NCBI GenBank assembly: GCA_029260265.1
Contig: JAJDDO010000029.1
Location: 1 to 64,000 of the forward strand
Reading direction: 5' to 3'
DNA from: Phycisphaerales bacterium
Lineage (GTDB): Bacteria; Planctomycetota; Phycisphaerae; Phycisphaerales; UBA1924
Length of the DNA: 64,000 bases
Shown here: positions 8,592 through 16,758 of the stretch, in pieces
Numbering within the stretch: position 1 is the stretch's first letter
Layout of the letters: every line of letters begins with the position of its first letter
Notes under the pieces: generated by a model
What the model was told of the DNA's origin: nothing
The model's input: only the letters and a program-made list of their open reading frames with translations
Database searches by the model: none
Program-made: the position numbers and the translations under genes

Positions 8592-9545
8592 ATGAACTCC
8601 ATTCACGAAGCCAATCCGGATTCCACTCCGCTCGTCCTGATCGTGGACGACTCGAAGTTCGTGCATCGACTTCTCGCGACGCGCCTGCGTTCAGAGTCGA
8701 TCAAGATCCACAGCGAGTACGACGGGAAGGGCGGGTTTGAGTTCGCCAAATCACAAACGCCCGCGCTCATCATGCTCGATCTTGATATGCCGATCATGGA
8801 TGGGTTCGAGACGCTGCGGGCACTCAAGGATGATCCGGTCACCAAAGATGTTCCCGTGATTGTGCTCTCAGGATCCAGCACCACACAGGACAAGGTCACC
8901 GCGTTCGATCTCGGAGCGGTTGACTTTGTCACCAAGCCATTCGAGCTTACGGAACTGCGTGCACGAATCCGTGTCTCGCTTCAGCTGCACGCAGCGCTCC
9001 AGATGCTCTCTCAAAAAGCCATGATCGACGGGCTTACCGGGCTTTACAACCGTTCGATGTTTGATCAGCGATGGCAGGAAGAATACGAACGCTGCGTACG
9101 CCACAAACACCCTATGTCACTGGTGATGCTGGATATTGATCATTTCAAATCCATCAATGACGGATACGGGCACCCCGCCGGTGACAGCGTAATCGCTGGA
9201 ATCTCCAAAATGATCAGCACCGAGATCCGTAAAACGGACATCGCTTGTCGTTATGGCGGCGAAGAGTTCTCAGTCATACTCCCCGACACCACACCCGAAG
9301 ACGCATTCGCCATCTGCGAACGAATCCGCGTAGAATGCGAACAGACCGTTTGGCCCAATCACCCCGGGCGCTCGGTCACGATCTCGATAGGCATCGCGGG
9401 GACATCGACACAGGTCACCGTTGGCGCCGACAAATGGCTCGAGCAAGCAGACCGGAATTTGTACAGCGCAAAGAACTCCGGCCGCAACCAGACCCGCATG
9501 ACCGATTCAGCAGGTGAATCACAAGGACTCTCCCAAGCCGGATAA
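8592..9545 (+). CDS. Response regulator with GGDEF domain (diguanylate cyclase)
   Basis: 317 residues. Residues about 12-130 are a receiver domain with the acidic pair in LIVDDSK, the phospho-acceptor aspartate in LDLDMP and the conserved lysine in VTKPFE. After a short linker comes a GGDEF domain with DGLTGLYNR, LDIDHFKSIND and the active-site variant RYGGEEF. The product-inhibition site RKTD sits five residues before it, so c-di-GMP feedback is likely. Expected reaction: 2 GTP to c-di-GMP, controlled by phosphorylation from the adjacent Hpt protein. PleD/WspR-like in layout. Confidence 0.92.
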   Translation: MNSIHEANPDSTPLVLIVDDSKFVHRLLATRLRSESIKIHSEYDGKGGFEFAKSQTPALIMLDLDMPIMDGFETLRALKDDPVTKDVPVIVLSGSSTTQDKVTAFDLGAVDFVTKPFELTELRARIRVSLQLHAALQMLSQKAMIDGLTGLYNRSMFDQRWQEEYERCVRHKHPMSLVMLDIDHFKSINDGYGHPAGDSVIAGISKMISTEIRKTDIACRYGGEEFSVILPDTTPEDAFAICERIRVECEQTVWPNHPGRSVTISIGIAGTSTQVTVGADKWLEQADRNLYSAKNSGRNQTRMTDSAGESQGLSQAG

Positions 9546-9565
9546 TTTTGAGTGTGCGAGGGTTC

Positions 9566-9571
9566 TATACT
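9566..9571 (+). promoter_or_regulatory. -10 box TATACT for slyX, leaderless
   Basis: TATACT ends 5 bases before the ATG at 9577, and no Shine-Dalgarno sequence is present. A start site 6-7 bases after the box would fall on the start codon itself. Confidence 0.6.
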
Positions 9572-9576
9572 CGCCC

Positions 9577-9831
9577 ATGCCTGATGGGAAAGAACGAGAT
9601 AACACAGCCCGGATCCAGAAGCTCGAAGAGACCATCGCGTTCAGCGATCACACGACTTCAGAGCTCAACTCCGAGATTCATCAGCTCAACAAAACGGTTC
9701 TTGATCTGGTTCGCCGCCTCTCCTCGATCGAGACCCGGCTTATCGATCTGAACAACCGGCTCGACGATGATCCCGGTGATGTCCCCCCGCCGCACAGTGC
9801 AGGTCCTGATATTCCAAGAGATCCGCTCTAG
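9577..9831 (+). CDS. slyX: SlyX-like coiled-coil protein
   Basis: An 84-residue soluble protein. Residues 8-62 form a heptad-patterned coiled coil (KLEETIAFSDHTTSELN, then LDLVRRLSSIETRL), and the tail contains PPPHS, resembling the PPHY-type ending of SlyX proteins. Molecular function of SlyX is not established. The gene has no ribosome site and starts right after a TATACT box, consistent with a leaderless transcript. Confidence 0.75.
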   Translation: MPDGKERDNTARIQKLEETIAFSDHTTSELNSEIHQLNKTVLDLVRRLSSIETRLIDLNNRLDDDPGDVPPPHSAGPDIPRDPL

Positions 9832-9841
9832 GTTTCCTGCG

Positions 9842-9847
9842 TATACT
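9842..9847 (+). promoter_or_regulatory. -10 box TATACT for the small lipoprotein, leaderless
   Basis: TATACT ends 5 bases before the ATG at 9853, the same spacing as upstream of slyX, again without a Shine-Dalgarno sequence. Confidence 0.6.
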
Positions 9848-9852
9848 CTGCC

Positions 9853-10140
9853 ATGAAACCCAGGTCCTTCCAACTCAAATGCCACACAACAGCCCTCTTC
9901 ACAGCGATCATCATCATCCCAATCGGCTGCGGCGAAGTCCTCCAACGCCGAACCGATGTCGCCCAACCATCCGGCGCGGATGAGTCGATCAATGATCGCT
10001 TCGAGCTCAACGCCGACGCCCAAGATCCCTCAGAGCGGGACCGCGAGCTGGGCTACGGGCGATGGAAGGGCAAGCCCGATCCTGAAGGAACTGCAGACAA
10101 GACATCAAGCACTCGTCGAGGCGATGCCTGGAAACGCTAG
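9853..10140 (+). CDS. Small predicted lipoprotein
   Basis: 95 residues. A basic start (MKPRSFQLK), a short hydrophobic stretch (ALFTAIIIIPIG) and a cysteine at the predicted lipobox end (PIGC) suggest a lipoprotein. The mature part is short, charged and probably disordered, ending near RRGDAWKR. No family recognised. It is kept as a gene because of the export signal and the TATACT box at leaderless spacing. It lies between slyX and yggS. Confidence 0.6.
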   Translation: MKPRSFQLKCHTTALFTAIIIIPIGCGEVLQRRTDVAQPSGADESINDRFELNADAQDPSERDRELGYGRWKGKPDPEGTADKTSSTRRGDAWKR

Positions 10141-10190
10141 ATCTGGCTACACAGAATCCTCGTCCGGTTACGAGCCAAGGAAGGACACAG

Positions 10191-10991
10191 ATGAGCACAC
10201 TCGAACAACGGTACAAGGAAGTCCGTCAACGCGTCCAACAAGCCGCGATCAAGTCGGGGAGGTCACCCGAATCGGTGTACCTTGTCGCCGTCACCAAGTT
10301 CGCCGAGCCCGAAGACATCCGCGAGCTCATCGAGCTTGGGCACAGAGACTTCGGCGAGAACAAGGTGCAGCAGCTCGCCCAGCGTGCATCGGTCATCGAA
10401 GAATGGTACGAACGAATACGACGAACACCGCGCGTCACGGGTGAGCACCAAGGATTCGACCCCTCAGAACCGGTCCGGTGGCACATGATCGGGCACCTCC
10501 AAAGGAACAAGGCTCGCAAGGTCGCAGACCTCATCCGGCTCGTCCATTCAGTCGATTCGCTCCGCTTGGCAGAAGAGCTCCAAACGATCGCCAACAAAAT
10601 CGATCGTGAAATCGAAGTCCTTGTCCAAGTCAATGTCTCGGGCGAAGAGAGCAAGTTCGGCGTGCCGATCCCCGCTGCGGGAGCCATCGCCGAGCAGATT
10701 GACACCATGATCAATGTCAAGGTCCGGGGTCTGATGACGATGGCGCCGCTGACGAAAACAGCGGAGGGCTCACGAAAGTACTTTGCCCGCTGCCGAGAGC
10801 TGTTCGATGACCTCTGCACCCAAGGTGTCGGAGAAGGGCATTTCAACCTGCTCTCGATGGGGATGTCGGGTGATTATGAAGTGGCGATAGAAGAAGGCGC
10901 AAACCTTGTTCGAGTGGGCTCGGCTATCTTCGGCGATGCACCGCAACAAGAGCCGGCGCCAGCGAGTTCCAGCGTCACGAGCGACGGCTGA
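10191..10991 (+). CDS. yggS: YggS-family PLP homeostasis protein
   Basis: A 266-residue single-domain alanine-racemase-like barrel that binds pyridoxal phosphate and buffers the PLP pool. The cofactor lysine lies in LVAVTKF near residue 36. Other family marks are DFGENKVQQ, WHMIGHLQRNKAR, VQVNVSGEESKFG, GLMTMAP and LSMGMSGDYEVAI with the phosphate-binding GANLVRVGSAIFG. There is an insertion of about 20 residues before WHMIGHLQ compared with E. coli YggS. Start at 10191 follows AAGGAAGGA. Confidence 0.92.
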   Translation: MSTLEQRYKEVRQRVQQAAIKSGRSPESVYLVAVTKFAEPEDIRELIELGHRDFGENKVQQLAQRASVIEEWYERIRRTPRVTGEHQGFDPSEPVRWHMIGHLQRNKARKVADLIRLVHSVDSLRLAEELQTIANKIDREIEVLVQVNVSGEESKFGVPIPAAGAIAEQIDTMINVKVRGLMTMAPLTKTAEGSRKYFARCRELFDDLCTQGVGEGHFNLLSMGMSGDYEVAIEEGANLVRVGSAIFGDAPQQEPAPASSSVTSDG

Positions 10992-10992
10992 T

Positions 10993-11805
10993 CTAGGCGT
11001 GATTCGTGATTGTTTGTGACAACCTCGCAAGCCGACCATCGTCGGCGCGCAGTTGGATCATCCTCTTCTGAAGATTTCTGCCTGGGCATGCGGTACTGGC
11101 AAGCTCTCGATGGGTATAGACCTGATCGATCGGCACCCGGAACCGTTCCATCTCGTGGGCCAATAGCCGATCGAGTGAATCGAGGGATGCAGAGGTCGGC
11201 TGAATTTTCTCATAGTTTCCAAAGACCACAATCCCGATGTTATTCGGGTTTCGGTTCTTGACATGAGCACCCTGCAGGGTCAAGGTCCTTGCCTCCCAGA
11301 TCCGACCAGATGGATCAATCGCAAAGTGGTATCCGATGTCGGCCCACCCTTTGCCCATGTGACCGTTGCGGATCGCGGTCAATCGGCGCACCGAGTTCCG
11401 ATACGATCCGGATGCCGCCGGGCTGATCGCATCGTGATGAACCGTAATCTTGCGTACTGTTTTCATTGGATCCGCAAGCCACAGCCGCGGCTTGCCCTTG
11501 GTCCATTCAGAGCGTGCGATCACAAATGAAGGAATCGAGCTCAGCGAGCCCTTCGCAGAGAGGGTTGGGGCCGAAGTAGTTTGGTGAGGGACCGGCTTTG
11601 GTCGGGCAGATTTCGTCACTGGATCGGCAGCGATGGGCTGCCCAATCTGACCGCCCCGCTTATTCACCCGTCTCTGAGAAGCAGACTGGCATCCACCCAG
11701 GCTCGCAAGCCCCCCAGAGGCGAGAAGCAGGGCCCCGGCACCCGCGGCTACGCGTAACGCCGAACGCCGAGTGTGCTGGTCCTGAGATGATTTGGAATCA
11801 CTCAT
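10993..11805 (-). CDS. Tat-exported N-acetylmuramoyl-L-alanine amidase
   Basis: 270 residues. The N-terminus has the twin arginines TRRSALR, a hydrophobic core and a cysteine in LGGCQ, so a Tat-exported lipoprotein is likely. After a proline-rich linker comes an amidase_2/PGRP domain with VHHDAI, GWADIGYHFAID, THRE and CPG, which supply the zinc ligands (two histidines and the late cysteine). The reaction would be cleavage of the muramoyl-alanine bond in peptidoglycan. The ATG at 11805 follows AGGAG; longer forms lack a signal. The gene is convergent with yggS, with only 1 base between their stops. Confidence 0.85.
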   Translation of the reverse strand: MSDSKSSQDQHTRRSALRVAAGAGALLLASGGLASLGGCQSASQRRVNKRGGQIGQPIAADPVTKSARPKPVPHQTTSAPTLSAKGSLSSIPSFVIARSEWTKGKPRLWLADPMKTVRKITVHHDAISPAASGSYRNSVRRLTAIRNGHMGKGWADIGYHFAIDPSGRIWEARTLTLQGAHVKNRNPNNIGIVVFGNYEKIQPTSASLDSLDRLLAHEMERFRVPIDQVYTHRELASTACPGRNLQKRMIQLRADDGRLARLSQTITNHA

Positions 11806-12047
11806 GCTCAAACTCCTGATGGACGGATGTGGGAAAGAAAGCGGTCCAACCTCTCTATCGGCAAATCCCTTCACACATGTTCAATCCTACACGGTTCCTC
11901 GATCGGCTGCCCGTAAGGTGCATCAATACTGATCCAGAATCGGCGATTCCTGCAGAAACAAGATCAATTGGAAAAGGCTCTTCTGCGTCTTGCTTCAAAC
12001 CTACAATCCCCTTCCGGGGAAAACAAGCCGAGACACAGGAGATCCAC

Positions 12048-12977
12048 ATGTTCCAAGCAGAAGCACCGGCGGAGCCCGCCATCGCCGCCGAAACAGCCAC
12101 CGAATCGGCCAATCAAGTCACCTCAGGATTCAGCGAGTTCCTCTCCAGAGCATCCGATGGCGATTTCTCCGCCGATACCTGGATGCTCTTCTGGGAGTCC
12201 GTCGGGCAGCCCGTTCTACTGGCAATCGTGCTTATCATTGTGGTCTTCCTCGCTGCTGGTTGGGCACGCAAAATCGTCCGTAAAGCAGTCACCAAGGCAG
12301 GTGTGGAGGAAACGCTCGCTCGATTCCTCTCCAACCTTGGTCGCTATGCGGTCCTGATTGCCGGGGGCGTGGCGATCCTGGGAACCCTCGGCATCGAAAC
12401 AACCTCTTTCGCGGCCATCCTCGCTGCTGTTGGCTTCGCCATCGGCATGGCCATGTCGGGCACCCTCGGCAATGTTGCTTCCGGCGTCATGCTCCTGCTC
12501 TTCCGCCCAATGAAGGTCGGTGATGTGGTCTCCGCGGGGGGCGTGACAGGCAAGGTCTACGAGATCGGGCTCTTCGCCACCGTATTTGATACCCCAGACA
12601 ACCGCCGCATCATTGTCCCCAACTCATCCATCTTTGATGGCACCATCGAGAATGTCTCATTCCATGACACCCGGCGCGTCGATGTCGCCGTCGGCACAGA
12701 CTACAACGCCGATATCGACCAGACGAGGCAGATCCTTCTCAACACTGCCAAGGCATGCACGGATGTGCTCGCCGATCCAGCGCCCGCGGTAGCTCTGAGT
12801 GAACTGGGTGGCTCTTCAATCGATTGGACGGTCAAGGTCTGGGTCAACGCGGGAGATTTCTGGGCGGTCAAGGACCAACTTACCCGTGATGTCAAGTACG
12901 CACTTGACGAAGCAAACATCGGCATCCCATACCCGCAAATGGATGTCCACATCGACGGCCAAGTCACCCGAGCCTGA
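12048..12977 (+). CDS. mscS: Small-conductance mechanosensitive channel MscS
   Basis: 309 residues with three membrane helices, the pore-lining TM3 (AAILAAVGFAIGMAMSGTLGN) rich in glycine and alanine, and the cytoplasmic beta domain beginning LLLFRPMKVGDVV. The C-terminal cage includes VPNSSIFDGTIEN. It should open under membrane tension to release solutes in hypo-osmotic shock. The ATG at 12048 follows ACAGGAG; upstream codons in the same frame do not look like protein. An N-terminal acidic stretch of about 40 residues precedes TM1. Confidence 0.92.
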   Translation: MFQAEAPAEPAIAAETATESANQVTSGFSEFLSRASDGDFSADTWMLFWESVGQPVLLAIVLIIVVFLAAGWARKIVRKAVTKAGVEETLARFLSNLGRYAVLIAGGVAILGTLGIETTSFAAILAAVGFAIGMAMSGTLGNVASGVMLLLFRPMKVGDVVSAGGVTGKVYEIGLFATVFDTPDNRRIIVPNSSIFDGTIENVSFHDTRRVDVAVGTDYNADIDQTRQILLNTAKACTDVLADPAPAVALSELGGSSIDWTVKVWVNAGDFWAVKDQLTRDVKYALDEANIGIPYPQMDVHIDGQVTRA

Positions 12978-12988
12978 GAACCCCTGCC

Positions 12989-13071
12989 GCAGGCGTCACG
13001 CCTGTGATGATTATTCCGCTCAGGAACGAGAGGTGATTCAGATGATCACAGGCGGGACGCCTGTGCCACGG
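12989..13071. repeat. Paired REP-like palindromes (GGCGTCACGCC / GGCGGGACGCC)
   Basis: Two palindromic units lie 30 bases apart in inverted orientation: GCAGGCGTCACGCCTGTGAT and ATCACAGGCGGGACGCCTGT, the second extended by GCCACGGGTT. Together they could fold into one long hairpin between mscS and asnB. Similar units recur at 43653-43679, and the GTGCCACGGGTT extension recurs as its complement at 36063. Confidence 0.7.
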
Positions 13072-15145
13072 GTTCATTGCTGGCTCGTTCGAGCCACTTT
13101 GCCCAGATACTCAGCACGAGCATCATGTACAGCCGCTGCGAATGATCCCGACCATGCCAAGGATTGATCGATTTTTCCCCCGCAGCGTCATGCTCCCGCA
13201 TCATCCGCTGCACAAACTTCATGTTGATCTCCACGCCCGCATCGCCAAGCCCGGGGAACGGCTCGCTGGAGTTCATGTGGTCGTGCAGAAGCTGCCGCAT
13301 CCCCCCAAAGTCGGATCTGAACCACTCCCCAACCGGAATCGCGAATCCCTGCTTCGGACGATCGACGATCTCTTTTGGGAGGTACTTGCGTGCAATCATC
13401 CGCAGAAATCCTTTCGGACGCTCACAGTGAAGGAATTTTCCTTCCATAATCAGCTGGCGATTGAGTTGTAGTGCGGCAAGATAGACTCTTCGATCAAGGA
13501 ATGGTGCCCTCGTTTCTACACCCGCCATCATTGATGCGAGGTCGACCTTTCGCAGGTAATCACTCGGCAACTGAAAATCCAGATCGCTCAGAGCAGCATC
13601 CCAAGGGTTTTTCTCTGCATCCATCCAATCAAAGCGATATCTGTTTTTTCCTAGTAACTTCTTAATATCTGAGGGTGGAAAAATAGCGAGCAATACTTCA
13701 TAGCTGGACCGACGATAAGCCTCGATCATTCGTGATGCCTTCGTCCAGTTCGAGACCGGCGATCTTCGAGGGAGAATGCTGAGCGGAAACAGCATTGCCG
13801 GAATGATCGTGAAGATACTGGTGGTCTCCAACTTGCGTGAAGCGAAGTACCTTTGGTACCCGACAAACAACTCGTCACCCCCATCTCCGGTAAGCAACAC
13901 GCCGGCGTGTTCAGAAGCTGCTCGACATGCCCAATATGTCGGTAACAACGATGAATCTCCAAAGGGCAAGCCCGCTGACTCAATAATTGAAACAAGATCT
14001 TCAGCCGCATTTGGCTGAACATCCACAACAACATGATTTGTACCAAGGTGCGACGCCACTCTTTCGGCATGCCCGGACTCGTCGTATCGGGGGTCGGGCA
14101 TTCGTACAGTAATCGTTGTTAGGTTCCCGAGATGCTGGTGTGCATAAGATGAAATCAACGAAGAATCGACACCGCCAGAAAGCAGGCACGCCACTGGGAC
14201 ATCTGCCTCAAGCCGTTCTTCTACTCGCTGTCTCAGCAGATAGTCTAGATCTGCAGCGCTCTTCTTCAAAAACTTCGAGTAGTTGGCCACCGCAATCCGT
14301 CTGGGCAATACCCGTGGCGGTTTTTCCGCCCTTCTCTGCTCGGGTGGATCGTTATCACCCGGCATCGCCATGAGTGACCAATGATCGAGATGCCCAACAC
14401 CCACCATTGGACCTTTGCCCAGCCCGTGCCCAAAGGTTGCCCAAGTTGCGACCGCTTTCGAATCAGGTATCAACTTGTCCTTCACCATTGATACGCCACT
14501 CATGTTGCTTCCGAAGATCGCCATTTGCACAGATTGAGGATCGCCTTTGTACTCTGTACCGTGATACAACGGTTTCTGCCCAAAGAAATCGCGACCGATC
14601 CTGAGTTGCCCAGCCGTACGATCCCAGATCATGAGAGAGAACATCGACGCATCCGCGATACTCTCGATGATCGCATGATTCCACGCCCGCCACCCGTGCA
14701 CCAGCACTTCCGTGTCCGAATGATCCGTCTCAAAGACAAATCCATCCGATTCCAGCTCTTTTCGCAACTCGCGATGATTGTAAATGCACCCATTAAACAC
14801 CACCGCCACCAACGGCTTGCCCGGCTCCACCTCGCTCGCCACAATCGGATTCTCGCCGGGCTGGTAAGTCAGGTCCGGGCGTAACCGCTCGCCATCGTGC
14901 ACCATCGGCTGGTGCCCGCCCTCGTGATCGATGATGCTCAACCGCCGATGCACCAACGCGACATCAACAATCGTTCCGTCTTCGCGCACAGCCCGGTCGC
15001 GGAAACGCCCTTGCCCGTCGGGGCCGCGGTGCTTGATCGACTCGTCGAGCACATCGAGCCACTCTTCGGGGATCGCTACCAACGGCGGCGGGGGAGTCGC
15101 GTCCTTCGGATCGTGAAACTTGATGACACCGGCAATCCCGCACAT
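13046..15145 (-). CDS. asnB: Asparagine synthetase (glutamine-hydrolysing)
   Basis: 699 residues. Cys2 of MCGIAGV is the N-terminal nucleophile of the glutamine amidotransferase domain (to about residue 230, with VFNGCIYNH). The C-terminal synthetase domain has the ATP pyrophosphatase loop LLSGGVDSSL and GDGGDELFVGYQRY. The reaction is aspartate plus glutamine plus ATP to asparagine; several planctomycete homologues instead modify surface glycans or peptides, so the substrate is not certain. Last gene of a four-gene minus-strand operon, starting 2 bases after its neighbour. The final codons (PVAQASRL) and the stop come from a REP-like repeat. The region about 13600-14200 is AT-richer than its flanks. 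Confidence 0.88.
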   Translation of the reverse strand: MCGIAGVIKFHDPKDATPPPPLVAIPEEWLDVLDESIKHRGPDGQGRFRDRAVREDGTIVDVALVHRRLSIIDHEGGHQPMVHDGERLRPDLTYQPGENPIVASEVEPGKPLVAVVFNGCIYNHRELRKELESDGFVFETDHSDTEVLVHGWRAWNHAIIESIADASMFSLMIWDRTAGQLRIGRDFFGQKPLYHGTEYKGDPQSVQMAIFGSNMSGVSMVKDKLIPDSKAVATWATFGHGLGKGPMVGVGHLDHWSLMAMPGDNDPPEQRRAEKPPRVLPRRIAVANYSKFLKKSAADLDYLLRQRVEERLEADVPVACLLSGGVDSSLISSYAHQHLGNLTTITVRMPDPRYDESGHAERVASHLGTNHVVVDVQPNAAEDLVSIIESAGLPFGDSSLLPTYWACRAASEHAGVLLTGDGGDELFVGYQRYFASRKLETTSIFTIIPAMLFPLSILPRRSPVSNWTKASRMIEAYRRSSYEVLLAIFPPSDIKKLLGKNRYRFDWMDAEKNPWDAALSDLDFQLPSDYLRKVDLASMMAGVETRAPFLDRRVYLAALQLNRQLIMEGKFLHCERPKGFLRMIARKYLPKEIVDRPKQGFAIPVGEWFRSDFGGMRQLLHDHMNSSEPFPGLGDAGVEINMKFVQRMMREHDAAGEKSINPWHGRDHSQRLYMMLVLSIWAKWLERASNEPVAQASRL

Positions 15146-15147
15146 GG

Positions 15148-15711
15148 TTATTCACCCGTATCCGATGATGATCCATCCTCGGCACCGACAGCCCGCCCCT
15201 CATCGCGGAAGGTGCCGCTGCGATAACCCCAGACTGTATGAATCACCCGTGTCACCAGCATCGCGAAGACAAACGCGATCACAAACGCCCACCCGGGCTC
15301 GACATGATATTGCCGCTGAAGCCACCACATCCCCCCGGTCGCCAGCACCGCGAATATCGGTACCAAAGCAAAGCGTTCGGCCTGCACCTTGCCGGCGTCC
15401 ATCAAAAACTTCTTCGGCTTCGGCTCATGGGCATCCGTGTCTGCTTGGTCAGGTTCAGGATCAAGCCGTTTCATCGGCCTCCATTGATTGGCGATCCAAT
15501 GCAGCCCAAAGTACACAAACACATCAATCACCGTATCGAGCGCGTAGGAGAATACAGAGATCACCAACTTGTGCTCGTGCCCGATCATCGCTGACAGAAC
15601 CGATATCGGGTACTTCGCAATCGCAATCGCGATGAGCCCTGCGAGGAATATATTGACATTGATGTTAATGACCCGCTTGCGCTGATAGAGCTTGAATACG
15701 CGTTGCGGCAT
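15148..15711 (-). CDS. Membrane protein of unknown function
   Basis: 187 residues with about four hydrophobic segments (NVNIFLAGLIAIAIAKYPIS, VIDVFVYFGLHWIANQW, FALVPIFAVLATGGMWW, WAFVIAFVFAMLVTRVIH). There is an acidic loop DPEPDQADTDAHEPKPKK in the middle and an acidic tail. No family recognised. It lies 9 bases from the polyprenyl synthase and 2 bases from asnB, so it is co-transcribed with them. Confidence 0.75.
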   Translation of the reverse strand: MPQRVFKLYQRKRVININVNIFLAGLIAIAIAKYPISVLSAMIGHEHKLVISVFSYALDTVIDVFVYFGLHWIANQWRPMKRLDPEPDQADTDAHEPKPKKFLMDAGKVQAERFALVPIFAVLATGGMWWLQRQYHVEPGWAFVIAFVFAMLVTRVIHTVWGYRSGTFRDEGRAVGAEDGSSSDTGE

Positions 15712-15719
15712 CAGATTCC

Positions 15720-16742
15720 TCAGTGTGTTCGCTGGACAACCGCGTCGGCGAGCACCATCAGCATCGCTCTGGCTGGGCTGCCCTCGATGCCCTCGATCGA
15801 TGTTTTCGCTTGGGCGACGAGGGACTCTGCCTTTGCCTGAGCAGCTTCAATCGAGCCCGTCGAACGGATCGCACGGGCCAACTCCTCGCTGGTGTGCTCC
15901 GTCCCAGATGCAGCCGCGGTAATCATTTCGAGCGACCGCCCGCGTTGCTCGGGTTCCGCATTGGCAAGATGATGAATCAACGGATAGGTCAGCTTCCCCT
16001 TCTCAAGATCCTTGCCCACCGACTTGCCGACAACCTCTTCGGTGCCCGTGAGATCGAGCACATCATCCTGAATCTGAAACGCCACACCGAGCCTCTGCCC
16101 GTAGGTCCGCAGGGCGACCGTGGTGGGGTGATCTTGCTGGGTAAACCCAAGGGAACACAACGCGCCGAGTTCGCACGAGGCGCCGATCAACGCAGCCGTC
16201 TTGCGTTCGAGGATCTCAAAGTATGTTGTCTCGTCCAGCGAGAGGTTATCGCGGTTGTGAAGCTGCAGCAACTCGCCGGTGCACATCACCGCGGATGCAT
16301 TGCCCACGATTCGCGATGGGATCGGGGAATCCAAGGATGAGCACAACTCATACGCCGAGGCGATGAGGTAGTCGCCAAGGATGACCGCCATTTCATTGCC
16401 GCGAAGCTGATTGAGCGTCTCCCCACGCCGCCGGATCTCGGCTTCGTCCAGCACATCATCATGAACCAGCGTCGCCATATGCACCATCTCGCACACCGCG
16501 CCTGCAATCGCGTGCGATCGCCCGGTCTCGATGCCCGCGGAGCTCGCTGCCCCGCACAACATGACCAGGCTTGGGCGGAGCATTTTTCCGCGATAGCGCT
16601 CGACATGCTCACACATGGCATCGACAGCGATTAGATCAGAACGCAGCTGCGTAGTGAATATGTGTTCGACCTGAACAAGCCCATCAGCAACACGCTGTTG
16701 AACTTCGATCAACTCTTCCGGGATATCGAGTACGCCTCGCAT
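15720..16742 (-). CDS. Trans-isoprenyl diphosphate synthase (polyprenyl synthetase)
   Basis: 340 residues, all-helical. The first aspartate-rich motif HDDVLDE is at about residues 95-99 and the second, QDDVLDLTG, near 220. Both bind magnesium and the allylic diphosphate. GKMLRP near residue 55 binds isopentenyl diphosphate. The product is a long-chain polyprenyl diphosphate, probably the quinone side chain (IspB-like); chain length cannot be read from sequence. Sits in the minus-strand operon after the methyltransferase, a pairing that would fit quinone biosynthesis. Confidence 0.9.
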   Translation of the reverse strand: MRGVLDIPEELIEVQQRVADGLVQVEHIFTTQLRSDLIAVDAMCEHVERYRGKMLRPSLVMLCGAASSAGIETGRSHAIAGAVCEMVHMATLVHDDVLDEAEIRRRGETLNQLRGNEMAVILGDYLIASAYELCSSLDSPIPSRIVGNASAVMCTGELLQLHNRDNLSLDETTYFEILERKTAALIGASCELGALCSLGFTQQDHPTTVALRTYGQRLGVAFQIQDDVLDLTGTEEVVGKSVGKDLEKGKLTYPLIHHLANAEPEQRGRSLEMITAAASGTEHTSEELARAIRSTGSIEAAQAKAESLVAQAKTSIEGIEGSPARAMLMVLADAVVQRTH

Positions 16743-16758
16743 GGATCTTCAGCCCCGC

